A stretch of 64,000 bases of DNA, from positions 744,001 to 808,000 of the forward strand of contig NZ_AP012325.1 in the NCBI RefSeq assembly GCF_001025195.1. Direction: 5' to 3'. Every line of letters starts with the position of its first letter. The stretch's first letter is position 1. A model generated the notes under the pieces. That model ran no database searches. It was not told the DNA's origin and saw nothing but the letters and a program-made list of their open reading frames with translations. This document shows, one piece after another, positions 9,711 through 18,835 of the stretch. This DNA is from Bifidobacterium catenulatum DSM 16992 = JCM 1194 = LMG 11043. Its GTDB lineage: Bacteria > Actinomycetota > Actinomycetes > Actinomycetales > Bifidobacteriaceae. Position numbers and translations under genes: made by a program.

Positions 9711-9890
9711 CTACAGGTTGACGATTTCCGCGCCGAACGGCCAGAGCGCAAGCTTGGCCATCTTGAATGATTGCAATCCGAACGGAATACCGATAATGGT
9801 GATGCAGTTGAGCACGCCGGCTCCCAGATAGCCGAGCGCCATCCACCAGCCGACCAGCACCACCCACAGGATATTGCCGAGAACTCGCAT
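9711..9890 (-). CDS. Short YccF-domain membrane protein (single repeat)
   Basis: 59-aa protein starting MRVLGNILWVVLVGWWMALG and ending in PFGAEIVNL. It matches one YccF domain, a two-helix membrane unit with the conserved tail around IPFGLQSFKMAKLALWPFG. E. coli YccF has two such repeats in about 148 aa, so this is either a natural single-repeat form or a truncated gene. Downstream the sequence passes immediately into a remnant of another gene, which favours truncation by deletion. The family function is not known. Confidence 0.65.
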   Translation of the reverse strand: MRVLGNILWVVLVGWWMALGYLGAGVLNCITIIGIPFGLQSFKMAKLALWPFGAEIVNL

Positions 9891-10494
9891 GATTTGCCCC
9901 TTTCCGATTCCGGTCGATGCCTCGCATGTTCAGCTTCACTATTTTGCCAGACAGCATGACGGAAACGCGAGACGTAACCCTTAGCTCGCCCCTGATCCAT
10001 TCTCGGACCGCTATTCAGGCGGATCGTATGCGGTAAGCCCAATCCTTTTGTGAAGATTTTGTGTATTGTCGGGCATACGTGGTTTTCACCGTCGATTTGA
10101 ATGATGATAGGCTTCTCGATGTCTGCCGTATGAAGACCCATCAAGGAGATGCCATGAACCTGTATCGCTACGCGATGTTCATCGCACGCGCCTGCCGTGG
10201 GTCGTTCGTCGGCAATGTTCTGTTTGCCAATCCGCAAATGGCCCTATTCTCGATGCTGGTGTAGCGGGGACACGCCTTATGCCGGGATGTACCGATGGCC
10301 CATCCGCAGTCGACGTCGCATGAATCGCTCACCATAGCCATCAACTTACGCAAAGCCGCGAATCGTTTGCCGTATATGAATGCGGAACGGATGGCGGCTT
10401 TTCCTTTACCCCGGACTCATCAGTGTCCCCGCGTCTTGACACAAGTATGGGGCCGGATCGTCCATACATGCCGTTACCAACAGAAGGAAATGCT
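9891..10494. other. Gene-poor 600-bp stretch with one small possible ORF (10154-10264)
   Basis: No gene of normal size is supported here. A 36-codon ORF on the plus strand (10154-10264, MNLYRYAMFIARACRG...) has a very good ribosome site, AAGGAG, five bases before its ATG. It could be a small membrane peptide or the intact head of a lost gene. I do not recognise it. The rest up to the MFS gene shows no convincing coding or structural signal. Confidence 0.35.
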
Positions 10495-12546
10495 GTGACC
10501 TCACAGAAGACCGCGGAATTCGGGTCCGCCGCCAGTTCCGTAAAGCCTATTGATTCGCACGCCCGATTCATCGTCGTGGGCGTGATCGTCGTCGGCTCGT
10601 TCATCGCGCTGCTCAACCAGACCGTCATGTCACCGGCCTTGCCGGCACTGATGCGTGATTTCAATATCACCACCGGCACCGTGCAGTGGGTGACCAGCGT
10701 CTACATGCTGGTCTCGGGCATCATGGTGCCGATTTCAGGCTATCTGATTGATAAATTCTCCACCCGAAAGCTCTTCGCCGGAGCTCTTGCCACTTTCATG
10801 GTCGGCACACTGCTGTGTGCCGTCGCGCCGAATTTCATGCTGTTGCTCGTCGGACGCATACTGCAATCCGCCGGCTCCGGCGTGCTGTTGCCATTGGTCG
10901 CCGTAGTGCCGATGCTCGTCTATCCGCCGGATAAGCGCGGCACCGCCATGGGCATGGCCGGTATCGTCATGGCCGCCGGCCCGGCTATCGGCCCGGTTGT
11001 CGGTGGTCTGGTGATTGACAGTTTCGGATGGCGCCCGATGTTCATTGGCATCGCAGTTGTGGCACTGGTCATCCTTGTCGGAGGCACGATGATGCTCAAG
11101 AACGTCGGCGAGTTGAAGAACCCAAAGCTCAACATCCTGTCCGTGATCCTTTCGACCATCGCGTTCGGTGGCCTGCTCTATGGCTTCTCGTCTGCTTCCA
11201 CGATGGGATGGACCAGTCCGGTCGTCATTATTTCAATCGTCGTTGGTCTTGTGGCCTTCGTCGCATTCGTATACAAGCAAGTCAAGCTCGATGAGCCATT
11301 GTTGCGCGTTGACACCCTTGCCACCCGCAACTTCCGCAACTCCGCGATTCTGGTCACTCTGATTAACGCCGCAGTCGCCGCAACCAACGTGACGTTGCCT
11401 ATCTTCATCCAGAATGTACTCGGCCAATCCGCCACCGTCACCGGCATGGTCATGCTGCCTGCCGCGGCGGTCGGCATCATCCTGAGTCCGGTCGCCGGTG
11501 CCGCATTCGACAAATTCGGCCCGCGCGGCGTGGGCATCGGCGGCCTTGCGCTCATGACCATCTCTCTTGGTCTTCTCGGCACCATCAACACCAGGACATC
11601 AGTGCTGTTTGTCGCCGTGTTCTGCGCATTGCAGGCATCCGGTCAGGCTATCGCCAACATGCCGATCAACACTTGGGGCGTCAACGCTTTGCCGAACGAC
11701 ATGATCGCCCATGGCAACGCCATCGCCAACACCGGCCGCCAGATCGCGGCAGCCATTGCGACCTCGCTTCTGGTCACCGCAGAAACATCCGTGACCGCCT
11801 CGCACATGTCCCAGGGTGTGAAGTCCGCCACGGCCAGCGGCATCGCGTTCTCCTACCTGCTGTGCGCCGCCATCTCGCTGGTCGCCCTGATCATCTGCAT
11901 CTTCACCGTCACCAGCCGTGCCAAGGAGAAGGCCGCACGCAACGCCAAGGCCTACGAGGCGCAAGCCTCCGCCGAAGTCGCGGTCGAAACCACTGAAGGC
12001 CAGCCCGCCGAGCATCACTACGCCGGCGCATACGTGGCCCCCGCCGCCTCCCTGTTCAAGCAGGCCCAGGAACAGTCCATCGGCGGGATCATGGACGATC
12101 AGCCCTACAGCTGCCTGGACAGCGATGACATCACGCATGTGGTGCGCGAGTTCATCCGCCTCAACGTCTCCAGCCTTCCCGTGGTGAACGGCGATGGCAG
12201 GCTCGTCGGCTTCGTCAGCGACGGCGATGTCATGAAATCGATTGCCACCTATGAATCCCGTACGGTTCCCACCGGCACCGGTTCGACGATGGTGGTGTTC
12301 GACGACGAAACCGTGGCCTCCAAGGTGCAGGCGCTCTCCGGCAAGAAGGTGATGGACATCGCCACGCGTAAGGTCGTTGCCGCCACGCCCGACCAGCATG
12401 TTGGAGAGGTGGCCCGAATCCTCGCCAAGAAGCAGTTCAAGAAACTGCCGGTGGTGGATGGTGATGGCAGACTCGTCGGTGTGATCCGCCGTAAGTCCGT
12501 GATGGAACATGCCTTCGACGCGCTGTTCCCAAAGGATGATCGGTGA
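10495..12546 (+). CDS. MFS drug-type transporter (DHA2 family) with C-terminal CBS pair
   Basis: Fourteen-helix major facilitator of the EmrB/QacA class, 683 aa. Family marks are the N-terminal LNQTVMSPALPALMRDF and WVTSVYMLVSGIMVPISGY, and the motif-C-like region VVAMPMLVY...GPAIGPVVGGLV (in separate parts). After the last helix and an Ala/Glu-rich linker come two CBS motifs: one ending VSSLPVVNGDGRLVGFVSDG, the other KKLPVVDGDGRLVGVIRRK. CBS pairs bind adenine nucleotides and would give cytosolic regulation of transport. I chose GTG 10495, which has AGAAGGA six bases upstream, over an in-frame GTG at 10423 with no ribosome site. A terminator follows. Substrate not predictable. Confidence 0.88.
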   Translation: MTSQKTAEFGSAASSVKPIDSHARFIVVGVIVVGSFIALLNQTVMSPALPALMRDFNITTGTVQWVTSVYMLVSGIMVPISGYLIDKFSTRKLFAGALATFMVGTLLCAVAPNFMLLLVGRILQSAGSGVLLPLVAVVPMLVYPPDKRGTAMGMAGIVMAAGPAIGPVVGGLVIDSFGWRPMFIGIAVVALVILVGGTMMLKNVGELKNPKLNILSVILSTIAFGGLLYGFSSASTMGWTSPVVIISIVVGLVAFVAFVYKQVKLDEPLLRVDTLATRNFRNSAILVTLINAAVAATNVTLPIFIQNVLGQSATVTGMVMLPAAAVGIILSPVAGAAFDKFGPRGVGIGGLALMTISLGLLGTINTRTSVLFVAVFCALQASGQAIANMPINTWGVNALPNDMIAHGNAIANTGRQIAAAIATSLLVTAETSVTASHMSQGVKSATASGIAFSYLLCAAISLVALIICIFTVTSRAKEKAARNAKAYEAQASAEVAVETTEGQPAEHHYAGAYVAPAASLFKQAQEQSIGGIMDDQPYSCLDSDDITHVVREFIRLNVSSLPVVNGDGRLVGFVSDGDVMKSIATYESRTVPTGTGSTMVVFDDETVASKVQALSGKKVMDIATRKVVAATPDQHVGEVARILAKKQFKKLPVVDGDGRLVGVIRRKSVMEHAFDALFPKDDR

Positions 12547-12584
12547 TTCGGCGTCATCATCGCTGAATAGAATGAATGAAATAT

Positions 12585-12620
12585 GAGGCTTCCCTTCTCG
12601 CGGGGGAAGCCTCATTGCTT
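12585..12620 (+). terminator. Terminator after the MFS-CBS gene
   Basis: A 10-bp stem, GAGGCTTCCC (12585-12594) with its complement at 12604-12613, then ATTGCTTT. The T run is weak. Confidence 0.6.
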
Positions 12621-12910
12621 TGTCCGCGGAGTCTTACGGCACCTGCGCAAGGGCAACGTCACGCCTTCATGATGCACTATTGAATAGTGTGTTCCTATCG
12701 TTGCATGGTGACGCTAACGCATGGCGTCACGATACTGAAGCCTGCCATCTAACGGCGGGTACGGCTCGTTGCTGGAGTCGTGCACGCATACGCGCGTCGG
12801 CGTGCGTGGGATGTCCATTCAGGTTTTTCCCATCTTCGGACTCGTAAAATAGGTGAGGTTAACAAGACGAAGAACGATGACATCCGTCGATTCGCAAGGG
12901 GTGGACGCAT

Positions 12911-13735
12911 ATGGATTATCAGTATCAGGCCGTTGAACAGCCTTCCAATCCCCGCAAAACCTGGCCGATTGTCCTTTCCGTGGTCGTGGCGCTCACTGTG
13001 GCATGCGGCGCAGGAGTGTACGTCTACCACAACAAACGGCAGGAGGCGTTGGACACATGCCGGCAATCGCTTGCGGAATTCAGCTCGGCCCGTAAGGCCG
13101 TGCTCGACACATCCGAAAACGGTAGCGAGCTGCAGAAATTGATCCGTGGTGCGCTCGGCGTGAACGACATCATCGACGCGTTCGCGGACGCGGCCACCAG
13201 CGCAGAGAACACGGTCGATACGGAAGGCTGTAAGGCGGACGCCACCATCACGCAGCTCAATCTCATCGCCAAAACACTAGACAGCGCCACGGATTCCCTG
13301 AATAACAGCCTGAAGGACATCCGGGAGAAGAACGGCACGAATGCGCTGCAGGATTCGCGGAACGATTCGGATGGCACGACAACGAACGGACCATCCTCCA
13401 ATACTCAGTCCAATACGTCATCGGGGCAATTGCTCGACGTTCCTTCGAACGGTTCTTCCGCCACGGAATCGTTGGATGAATCGAAGAAGGAACTGCAGCA
13501 GTCGCTCGACAAGGCGGACAAATTGGTCAACAAGCTTGACAAGGACGAAACACTGACGTTGACTGGCCGTAAACTGCTGTCCGCATTGTCCAAAGCTGTG
13601 GATTCCGGTCAAAAACTCATTGAAAACAGCAATATCAAGGATTCCAAGTACTACAAGGCCGCCAAAGTCACGCTCGATGAGGCCATCGATGTGGCCGAGA
13701 ATTGGGTGGACAGACAGGCGTCCAAAGCGCAATGA
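12911..13735 (+). CDS. Membrane-anchored extracytoplasmic protein, unknown function
   Basis: 274 aa, not recognised. The N terminus is cytosolic (MDYQYQAVEQPSNPRKTW), followed by one hydrophobic helix (about residues 19-38) and a long polar, helix-forming exterior part rich in Ser, Asp, Lys and Asn. The middle has a low-complexity Thr/Ser/Asn/Gly linker (about 160-190), then a probable coiled region (ESLDESKKELQQSLDKADKL) and a C-terminal segment (YYKAAKVTLDEAI...) of which a second, remnant copy exists at 9616-9710. It is probably a cell-surface or envelope protein. The 290 bp upstream hold a small hairpin (GTGACGC/GCGTCAC) but no gene. Confidence 0.7.
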   Translation: MDYQYQAVEQPSNPRKTWPIVLSVVVALTVACGAGVYVYHNKRQEALDTCRQSLAEFSSARKAVLDTSENGSELQKLIRGALGVNDIIDAFADAATSAENTVDTEGCKADATITQLNLIAKTLDSATDSLNNSLKDIREKNGTNALQDSRNDSDGTTTNGPSSNTQSNTSSGQLLDVPSNGSSATESLDESKKELQQSLDKADKLVNKLDKDETLTLTGRKLLSALSKAVDSGQKLIENSNIKDSKYYKAAKVTLDEAIDVAENWVDRQASKAQ

Positions 13736-13945
13736 CGATTCTCCCTCGTGCTGCTTCCATACGTGCGTCTAAAGTTTCCCGGAAAAACGTCGACGATTAT
13801 GACATCAGAGAATATGACGCCATGACGGATGGAAGCGTAAGAGGGGATACGAATGGCGAAATCGGGGTGTGGGCCGTCGGGAAACATAGCGTTTGCGACC
13901 CCGGTCGCCCGTCCATATCCTAGGCGATCGGGTTCGCAAGACCGA

Positions 13946-15010
13946 TTAGAAGAACAGCGCTGAGACTCCGGCCGCAAAGCACATCAGCAGCACGGACGTG
14001 ATGAAACTGGCGAGGAACGCCTTCTGTCCCTTCTTGGCGATGGCGCTGAAATTCACGTTGATGCCAAGCGCGGCCATGGCCATGCCGAGCACGATGTACG
14101 CGAAATCGACCAGATTCGGTGCGATGGCACCGATGAACGGCACGAACGTGCCGATGATGGAAGCGCCGATGAAACCGAGCATGAACCATGGGAACGACAC
14201 TTTGCGTTTACCGTCCGCTGGCATTTCGGAATGGTTTTTATCCCACCAAACGGCGATGACGATGGCTGCGAACACCAGCATCAGTACTCGCGACAGTTTC
14301 ATGATGGTTGCGATGTCCACCGCGCCGAACGCGTCGCCGGCCGCCACGGCATGGGCGATTTCGTGCAAGGAAGCTCCGGCGGTAATGCCCAGCTGTGTCT
14401 TACTCAAACCGGTCAATGGTCCAAGGGTGATTTCCAGTAACGCGAAGATGGTGCCCATGATGGCGATGATGGCCACGGCCATCACTTCGTTGTTGGCTTT
14501 TTCATCCTCTTTTTCCGGCGGTACTTTGATGGAGCCAGACAATCCCATGACGGCGGCCGCACCGCAAATGCCGGTGCCGCCCGCCACCAGAATGGCGAGT
14601 TGCGGGTCGACGCCAAATTTGCGGGCGATGGCGTAGCACACCACGATGGTGAGTGTCACGACCACGGCCGCGATGGGCAGACACTTGATGCCTTGGGTGA
14701 ACAATACGGTCAGATTGAGCTTGAATCCGAGCAGAATGATTCCCAGACGCAACAGTTTATTGGAAATAAGTCCTGCTGCGTCCTTCACGCCGGACCTGTG
14801 TTCCACGGAACGGCTGGAATACCATTTGCGAATCGGAAACTGGGCCGCCATGCCGATGAGCAATGCGATGATCAGCGCGCCGAACAGACTGAATCCCGGA
14901 AACTGTTTAAGCCACGAAGCCACTAGTGAGGCGGCCAAAGTGACGATGCCGACGAAAACCATTTCCTTGGTGGCTATGCGAGCCCACCATGTTTTGCAAA
15001 AAACAATCAC
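13946..15010 (-). CDS. YeiH-type putative sulfate exporter family protein (UPF0324)
   Basis: Integral membrane protein with about ten hydrophobic segments, 354 aa, normal for the family. Recognisable segments are LLRLGIILLGFKLNL, the conserved VAGGTGICGAAAVM and GITAGASLHEIAHAVAA. E. coli YeiH is the reference; substrate assignment as sulfate or sulfonate is weak. The frame stays open far upstream into the neighbouring antiporter gene, so I placed the start at GTG 15010, where similarity begins. It lies 56 bp downstream of the NhaC-type gene on the same strand, so the two are probably one operon. Confidence 0.82.
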   Translation of the reverse strand: MIVFCKTWWARIATKEMVFVGIVTLAASLVASWLKQFPGFSLFGALIIALLIGMAAQFPIRKWYSSRSVEHRSGVKDAAGLISNKLLRLGIILLGFKLNLTVLFTQGIKCLPIAAVVVTLTIVVCYAIARKFGVDPQLAILVAGGTGICGAAAVMGLSGSIKVPPEKEDEKANNEVMAVAIIAIMGTIFALLEITLGPLTGLSKTQLGITAGASLHEIAHAVAAGDAFGAVDIATIMKLSRVLMLVFAAIVIAVWWDKNHSEMPADGKRKVSFPWFMLGFIGASIIGTFVPFIGAIAPNLVDFAYIVLGMAMAALGINVNFSAIAKKGQKAFLASFITSVLLMCFAAGVSALFF

Positions 15011-15066
15011 GTGTCTCAAGTGTTCCGGCCGGTTCGGACATCGGTATGGTGCGGAAAGCGATGACT

Positions 15067-16362
15067 TCAGCGCCGTGCCAACGATACTGAAATCCAATGC
15101 GCGATCGGCAGCAGGTACAGGAACACTGCCAATGTCAGACTGGACGTGGGCGCTCCCACCGAAGCGAGCGGCACCGCTCCGGCGATGGACCATGGAATCA
15201 GCGGAGCCACCACCACGGCGGTATCCTCCAGATTGATGGCCTTGCGATGCTCGTCGGACTCCAGATGGTCGCATAGCTGATTTGTCAGCATGATCGACAA
15301 CGTTTGATTGCAGGCGACGGCACTCGCCACGAGAGACGTTACCAGCGTGGCGCCGAATACGCTGATATGCCGGGCAAGCGATGCGACCATCCGATGCGCG
15401 CCATCCAGCAGTTCCGTCTCTTGGAAAATGCCGGAATATGACGATGAAATGCATACGATTAGCATCACTTTGACCATTGAAACGATTCCGCCACCATCGA
15501 TCAGCGGTGCGACGCGCGCGTCAGCACAGTGGAATCCGAATACCAGTGCGTGGCCAATCGCGGTCCAATCCATATGTTGCACTGCAACGCAAATCGGCAA
15601 TGCAGTCAGTATGCTGGCGGTCATGGTGATGCGCACGTCAACCCTGGCGATCGCCAGCGCGACCAACACCACTGCGGGCAGGACGGTGACCCAATCAAGA
15701 TCGAACGCGTTGGAAAACAGTCCGGCAATGTCAATGGAGCTGTTGGAAGGATGCGTGCACAGCGCCAATGTCGCATACACTGCGCACGTCAGCACGAACG
15801 GTACCACGGCGGTTTTCAACATCAGTCGGATATTGTCGAAAATGTTCGTGCGCGTCAGCGTTTTGACCAATTGGGCGCTGGTGGATACGGGGGAGCAGCG
15901 GTCGCCGAAATAGATGCCGGACAGTATCGCTCCACCGAGGAACACCGGTGGAACCTGCATGGAAGTGCCCAACGTCATCGTGATCACACCCATCGTCGCG
16001 GCCGAAGCGAACGATGATCCGGTCAGCAGAGACATCAGACAGTTGAGTAGGAACGTGAGTAGGACCACCACATGAGGATGCACCAGACCTGCCGTATTCG
16101 TCACAATAAACGACACAGTGCCTGCGGCGCGCCACAGGGTGGTCAGCAGGCCGATCAGAACGAACGTTACTACCACGATGCTGGCGGCACGCATGGTCGC
16201 GAAACCTTTGGAAATCATGGCGGTGAACGTATGCCCGGTAAGACGCCCATGAGCTAGGAAGATCACCACGCCGGCCAACAACGCCGGAATAATGGAAATG
16301 CCGGCGATAATGCAGACGATCAACGCACCACAGAACAACGCCATTGTGATGAGCTCGGCCAT
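15067..16362 (-). CDS. NhaC-type Na+/H+ antiporter family protein
   Basis: Secondary transporter of the NhaC group in the ion transporter superfamily, 431 aa, about eleven hydrophobic segments. Family marks are LLTGSSFASAATMGVI and GIYFGDRCSPVSTSA (the FGD-SP-S signature), and ACNQTLSIMLTNQLC in the C-terminal half. Members exchange Na+ for protons or organic ions such as malate/lactate or methionine. I chose ATG 16362, which has AAGGAAGGA nine bases upstream, not the in-frame start 63 bases earlier. It is divergent from the DUF362 gene across a 199-bp region that should hold both promoters. Confidence 0.85.
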   Translation of the reverse strand: MAELITMALFCGALIVCIIAGISIIPALLAGVVIFLAHGRLTGHTFTAMISKGFATMRAASIVVVTFVLIGLLTTLWRAAGTVSFIVTNTAGLVHPHVVVLLTFLLNCLMSLLTGSSFASAATMGVITMTLGTSMQVPPVFLGGAILSGIYFGDRCSPVSTSAQLVKTLTRTNIFDNIRLMLKTAVVPFVLTCAVYATLALCTHPSNSSIDIAGLFSNAFDLDWVTVLPAVVLVALAIARVDVRITMTASILTALPICVAVQHMDWTAIGHALVFGFHCADARVAPLIDGGGIVSMVKVMLIVCISSSYSGIFQETELLDGAHRMVASLARHISVFGATLVTSLVASAVACNQTLSIMLTNQLCDHLESDEHRKAINLEDTAVVVAPLIPWSIAGAVPLASVGAPTSSLTLAVFLYLLPIAHWISVSLARR

Positions 16363-16561
16363 GGATACACGTCCTTCCTTCATAGGTGCCATGCGAAACA
16401 CCGCACCAGTGAACCCGATTGGCATGGTTGATGCGTGGACTGTTTCGATATATGACTATCGGTGTGGCATGTGGCCGTTGCGCTGCGTCGGTTTGCTTCA
16501 AGCCGACTTGAAGTTGGTAATCTGGCTCTGGAAGCAAAATCGAACAGAATAAGGAGAATTC

Positions 16562-17479
16562 ATGGCTGATTTCGAAGCAAGGAAGCTGGACGAATTGGAT
16601 CATCGCACTGATGATGCCTCCGCGCCCGAAGTGTTCTTCACATCTGTGATCACGCCGGAAAGCCTGATTAGAGCCTATCATGCGCTCGGACGCAAGCCTC
16701 AAGGCAACGTGGCCATTAAAATCCATTCCGGCGAATCGGAGAAATCCAATAACCTCAATCCGGCGCTCGTCAAGGATCTCGTGCAGGAGATCGGCGGCAC
16801 GCTCGTCGAATGTGCGACCGCATACGATGGCAATCGCGGAACGCCTGAGAAAAGCCTTGCCGTGTTCAAGGAACGTGGATACGCGGATATCGCACCGATC
16901 CAAATCATGGACATGGGCGGTGAAATCGAAATTCCGGTAGCCAAGCACCGTCATATCGCCTATGACATCGTCGGCAAGCATATCGACGACTATGATTCCA
17001 TTTTCGTGCTCTCGCATTTCAAGGGGCATCCGATGGGCGGCTTCGGTGGCGCGCTCAAAAACGTGTCCATCGGCATCGCATCGTCGAACGGCAAACGCTG
17101 GATCCATTCCGCGGGCGTGGCCACCGACCACTGGGTGGAAACCGACCAAGATGACTTCCTCGAATCGATGGCCGAAGCCAACGAAGCAGTGATCAGCCAC
17201 ATGCATGGCAACATGATGTATCTGAACGTCATGAACCGCCTGTCCGTGGACTGCGACTGCTTACCCATCCCATCCGAACCAGACATGCACGATATCGGCG
17301 TGTTGTCATCGCTTGACCCGGTGGCGCTCGATCAGGCATGCGTGGACCTTATCCACGTTGCCCCCGACGGAGCTTCCGTCACCGAACGCATCGCATCCCG
17401 CCACGGCGAACACACGCTCGAATACGCCGAAGAACTCGGCATCGGCTCACGCTCGTACCGTCTGACCGTGCTCGACTGA
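16562..17479 (+). CDS. DUF362 domain-containing protein
   Basis: 305 aa, cytosolic, no signal peptide. It shows the conserved core of DUF362: SNNLNPALVKDLV, FVLSHFKGHPMGGFGGALKN, then a Cys-rich turn DCDCLPIPSEPDMHDIGVL and DPVALDQACVDLI. Many DUF362 proteins carry ferredoxin-type 4Fe-4S motifs at the C terminus; none is present here. Biochemical role unknown. The start has AAGGAG six bases before the ATG. It leads a tight plus-strand cluster with a P-loop kinase and an ECF-type S-component. Confidence 0.85.
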   Translation: MADFEARKLDELDHRTDDASAPEVFFTSVITPESLIRAYHALGRKPQGNVAIKIHSGESEKSNNLNPALVKDLVQEIGGTLVECATAYDGNRGTPEKSLAVFKERGYADIAPIQIMDMGGEIEIPVAKHRHIAYDIVGKHIDDYDSIFVLSHFKGHPMGGFGGALKNVSIGIASSNGKRWIHSAGVATDHWVETDQDDFLESMAEANEAVISHMHGNMMYLNVMNRLSVDCDCLPIPSEPDMHDIGVLSSLDPVALDQACVDLIHVAPDGASVTERIASRHGEHTLEYAEELGIGSRSYRLTVLD

Positions 17480-17490
17480 CAGTGTCCGTA

Positions 17491-18087
17491 ATGACCACGA
17501 AACCGGCGGGAACAGGCGGTGTCGTAAGCGCCCATATTGAAGCGCTGCTTGCCGAACGCGACCATGTGCTCGTTGCGATAGACGGGCCATGCGCATCCGG
17601 CAAAACCATGCTCGCCGCAACCGTCAACAAGCGTTTCGGCGGCAACGTGCTGCATATGGACGATTTTTTTCTACGTCCCGAGCAGCGCACGCCGGAACGA
17701 TTCGCGCAACCCGGCGGGAACGTGGACCGCGAACGGTTCGAAACGGAAGTATTGGCTCCGCTTTTCGCCGGAAAAACCGTGCAATACCGTCCATGGGATT
17801 GTCATTCGGGCGATTTCGCGGTCTCTCGTACCGTCGAACCGGCTCGGTTGACCATCGTGGAAGGCAGCTACAGCATGCATCCCGATCTGCGCGGGTACTA
17901 CGATTGCATGATCTGTCTTGCGATTACGCCTGCTGAGCAACTGCGTCGGCTCGAGCAACGTAATCCGCGCATGCTGCGACGTTTCGTCGACGAGTGGATT
18001 CCGTTGGAAAACCGTTATTTCGAAGAGACCGGAACCGAATCGGCTGCCGACATGATCGTCGACACTGCATTGCCGGATAACGTATGA
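17491..18087 (+). CDS. P-loop kinase of the uridine-kinase-like family
   Basis: 198 aa ATP-binding protein. Walker A is GPCASGKT near residue 30; the Asp pair in LHMDDFFL matches the acceptor-site motif of uridine/pantothenate-type kinases. VEGSYSMHPDLRGYYD and LRRLEQRNP complete the family pattern. It is expected to phosphorylate a small hydroxyl substrate, perhaps a nucleoside or vitamin; substrate not determined. ATG 17491 is 11 bp after the DUF362 stop; an upstream extension into DUF362 is rejected as overlap. Between DUF362 and an S-component gene, so a salvage role (uptake followed by trapping by phosphorylation) is plausible by inference. Confidence 0.75.
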   Translation: MTTKPAGTGGVVSAHIEALLAERDHVLVAIDGPCASGKTMLAATVNKRFGGNVLHMDDFFLRPEQRTPERFAQPGGNVDRERFETEVLAPLFAGKTVQYRPWDCHSGDFAVSRTVEPARLTIVEGSYSMHPDLRGYYDCMICLAITPAEQLRRLEQRNPRMLRRFVDEWIPLENRYFEETGTESAADMIVDTALPDNV

Positions 18088-18124
18088 CGATCATTGAAGA
18101 GAAGAAAACAAAAGGAGAATGAAT

Positions 18125-18715
18125 ATGTCTGATTCTGCAACTATGTCCGTGCGCGCTTTGCATCGTACCGACCTGCCGAAGCTGAGCCTGAGCACCAAAG
18201 CCGCGGCCACCGTGTTGGCCATTGTGGCCGCGGTCGCATTGCCGCAGCTGTTCCATGTCATCGGTGCCGTTTCCGGGCAGGGCACCATGCTTGGCGTAGC
18301 GTTTCTGCCGATGCATCTGCCGATCATCTTTGTCGGCCTGATTGCCGGTCCTGCCGTCGGCGCCATCGCCGGAGCTGCCGCGCCGCTCGCCAGCTTCCTG
18401 CTGTCCGGCATGCCGATGCTGGCGATGCTGCCGCTGATGATGGTGGAATTGTGCGCGTATGGTCTTGTGGCCGGTCTGCTGCGCGAAGTCAAGCTGCCGA
18501 GTCTTGCGAAGGTGGTCATCGCCCAGCTGGCCGGCCGTGTGGTGCTGACCGCGGCCACTGCGATCGCTGTGTTCGCGTTCGGCTCAAGCAAGGCGGTCGC
18601 CGCAACATGGACGAGCGACTTGGCCGCCGGTCTGCCGGGACTCGCCTTGCAGTGGGCGCTGATCCCGCTCGCCGCCTACTGGACCGAGTCGCTGATTGCC
18701 AAGCGCAATCACTGA
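18125..18715 (+). CDS. ECF-type transporter S-component-like membrane protein
   Basis: 196 aa with about five or six hydrophobic segments. MHLPIIFVGLIAGPAVGAIAGAAAPLAS has the small-residue helix pattern (PAxGA) typical of the substrate-binding S units of energy-coupling-factor vitamin importers. The shared T/A1/A2 units are not in this window. ATG 18125 is favoured over ATG 18119 because AGGAG lies seven bases before it. 37 bp after the kinase gene, ending in a terminator, so DUF362-kinase-S-component form one likely operon. Substrate unknown. Confidence 0.72.
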   Translation: MSDSATMSVRALHRTDLPKLSLSTKAAATVLAIVAAVALPQLFHVIGAVSGQGTMLGVAFLPMHLPIIFVGLIAGPAVGAIAGAAAPLASFLLSGMPMLAMLPLMMVELCAYGLVAGLLREVKLPSLAKVVIAQLAGRVVLTAATAIAVFAFGSSKAVAATWTSDLAAGLPGLALQWALIPLAAYWTESLIAKRNH

Positions 18716-18770
18716 ACAACGATAGTTCAAACGCGGCAGTCAGCCACGTTCTGAACAAAACCGATATTTT

Positions 18771-18803
18771 CGGGAGCCAAGCCATTACGCTTGGCTCCCG
18801 TTG
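18771..18803 (+). terminator. Terminator after the S-component gene
   Basis: A perfect 11-bp stem (CGGGAGCCAAG at 18771-18781, complement at 18790-18800), eight-base loop, followed by TTG. The T run is short. Confidence 0.6.
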
Positions 18804-18835
18804 TCATATCAGTCGGGAAATCGGGAGAAACGGTC

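Noticed and set aside
13736..13945. Open frame of about 70 codons (13702-13923) after the membrane-anchored protein
   Set aside because: Mostly overlaps the preceding gene's end, no ribosome site, no family resemblance. The gap shows only a weak hairpin near 13925.
13946..15454. 502-aa version of the YeiH-type protein
   Set aside because: The extra N-terminal part is out-of-frame sequence of the NhaC-type gene and lacks family similarity; start placed at 15010.
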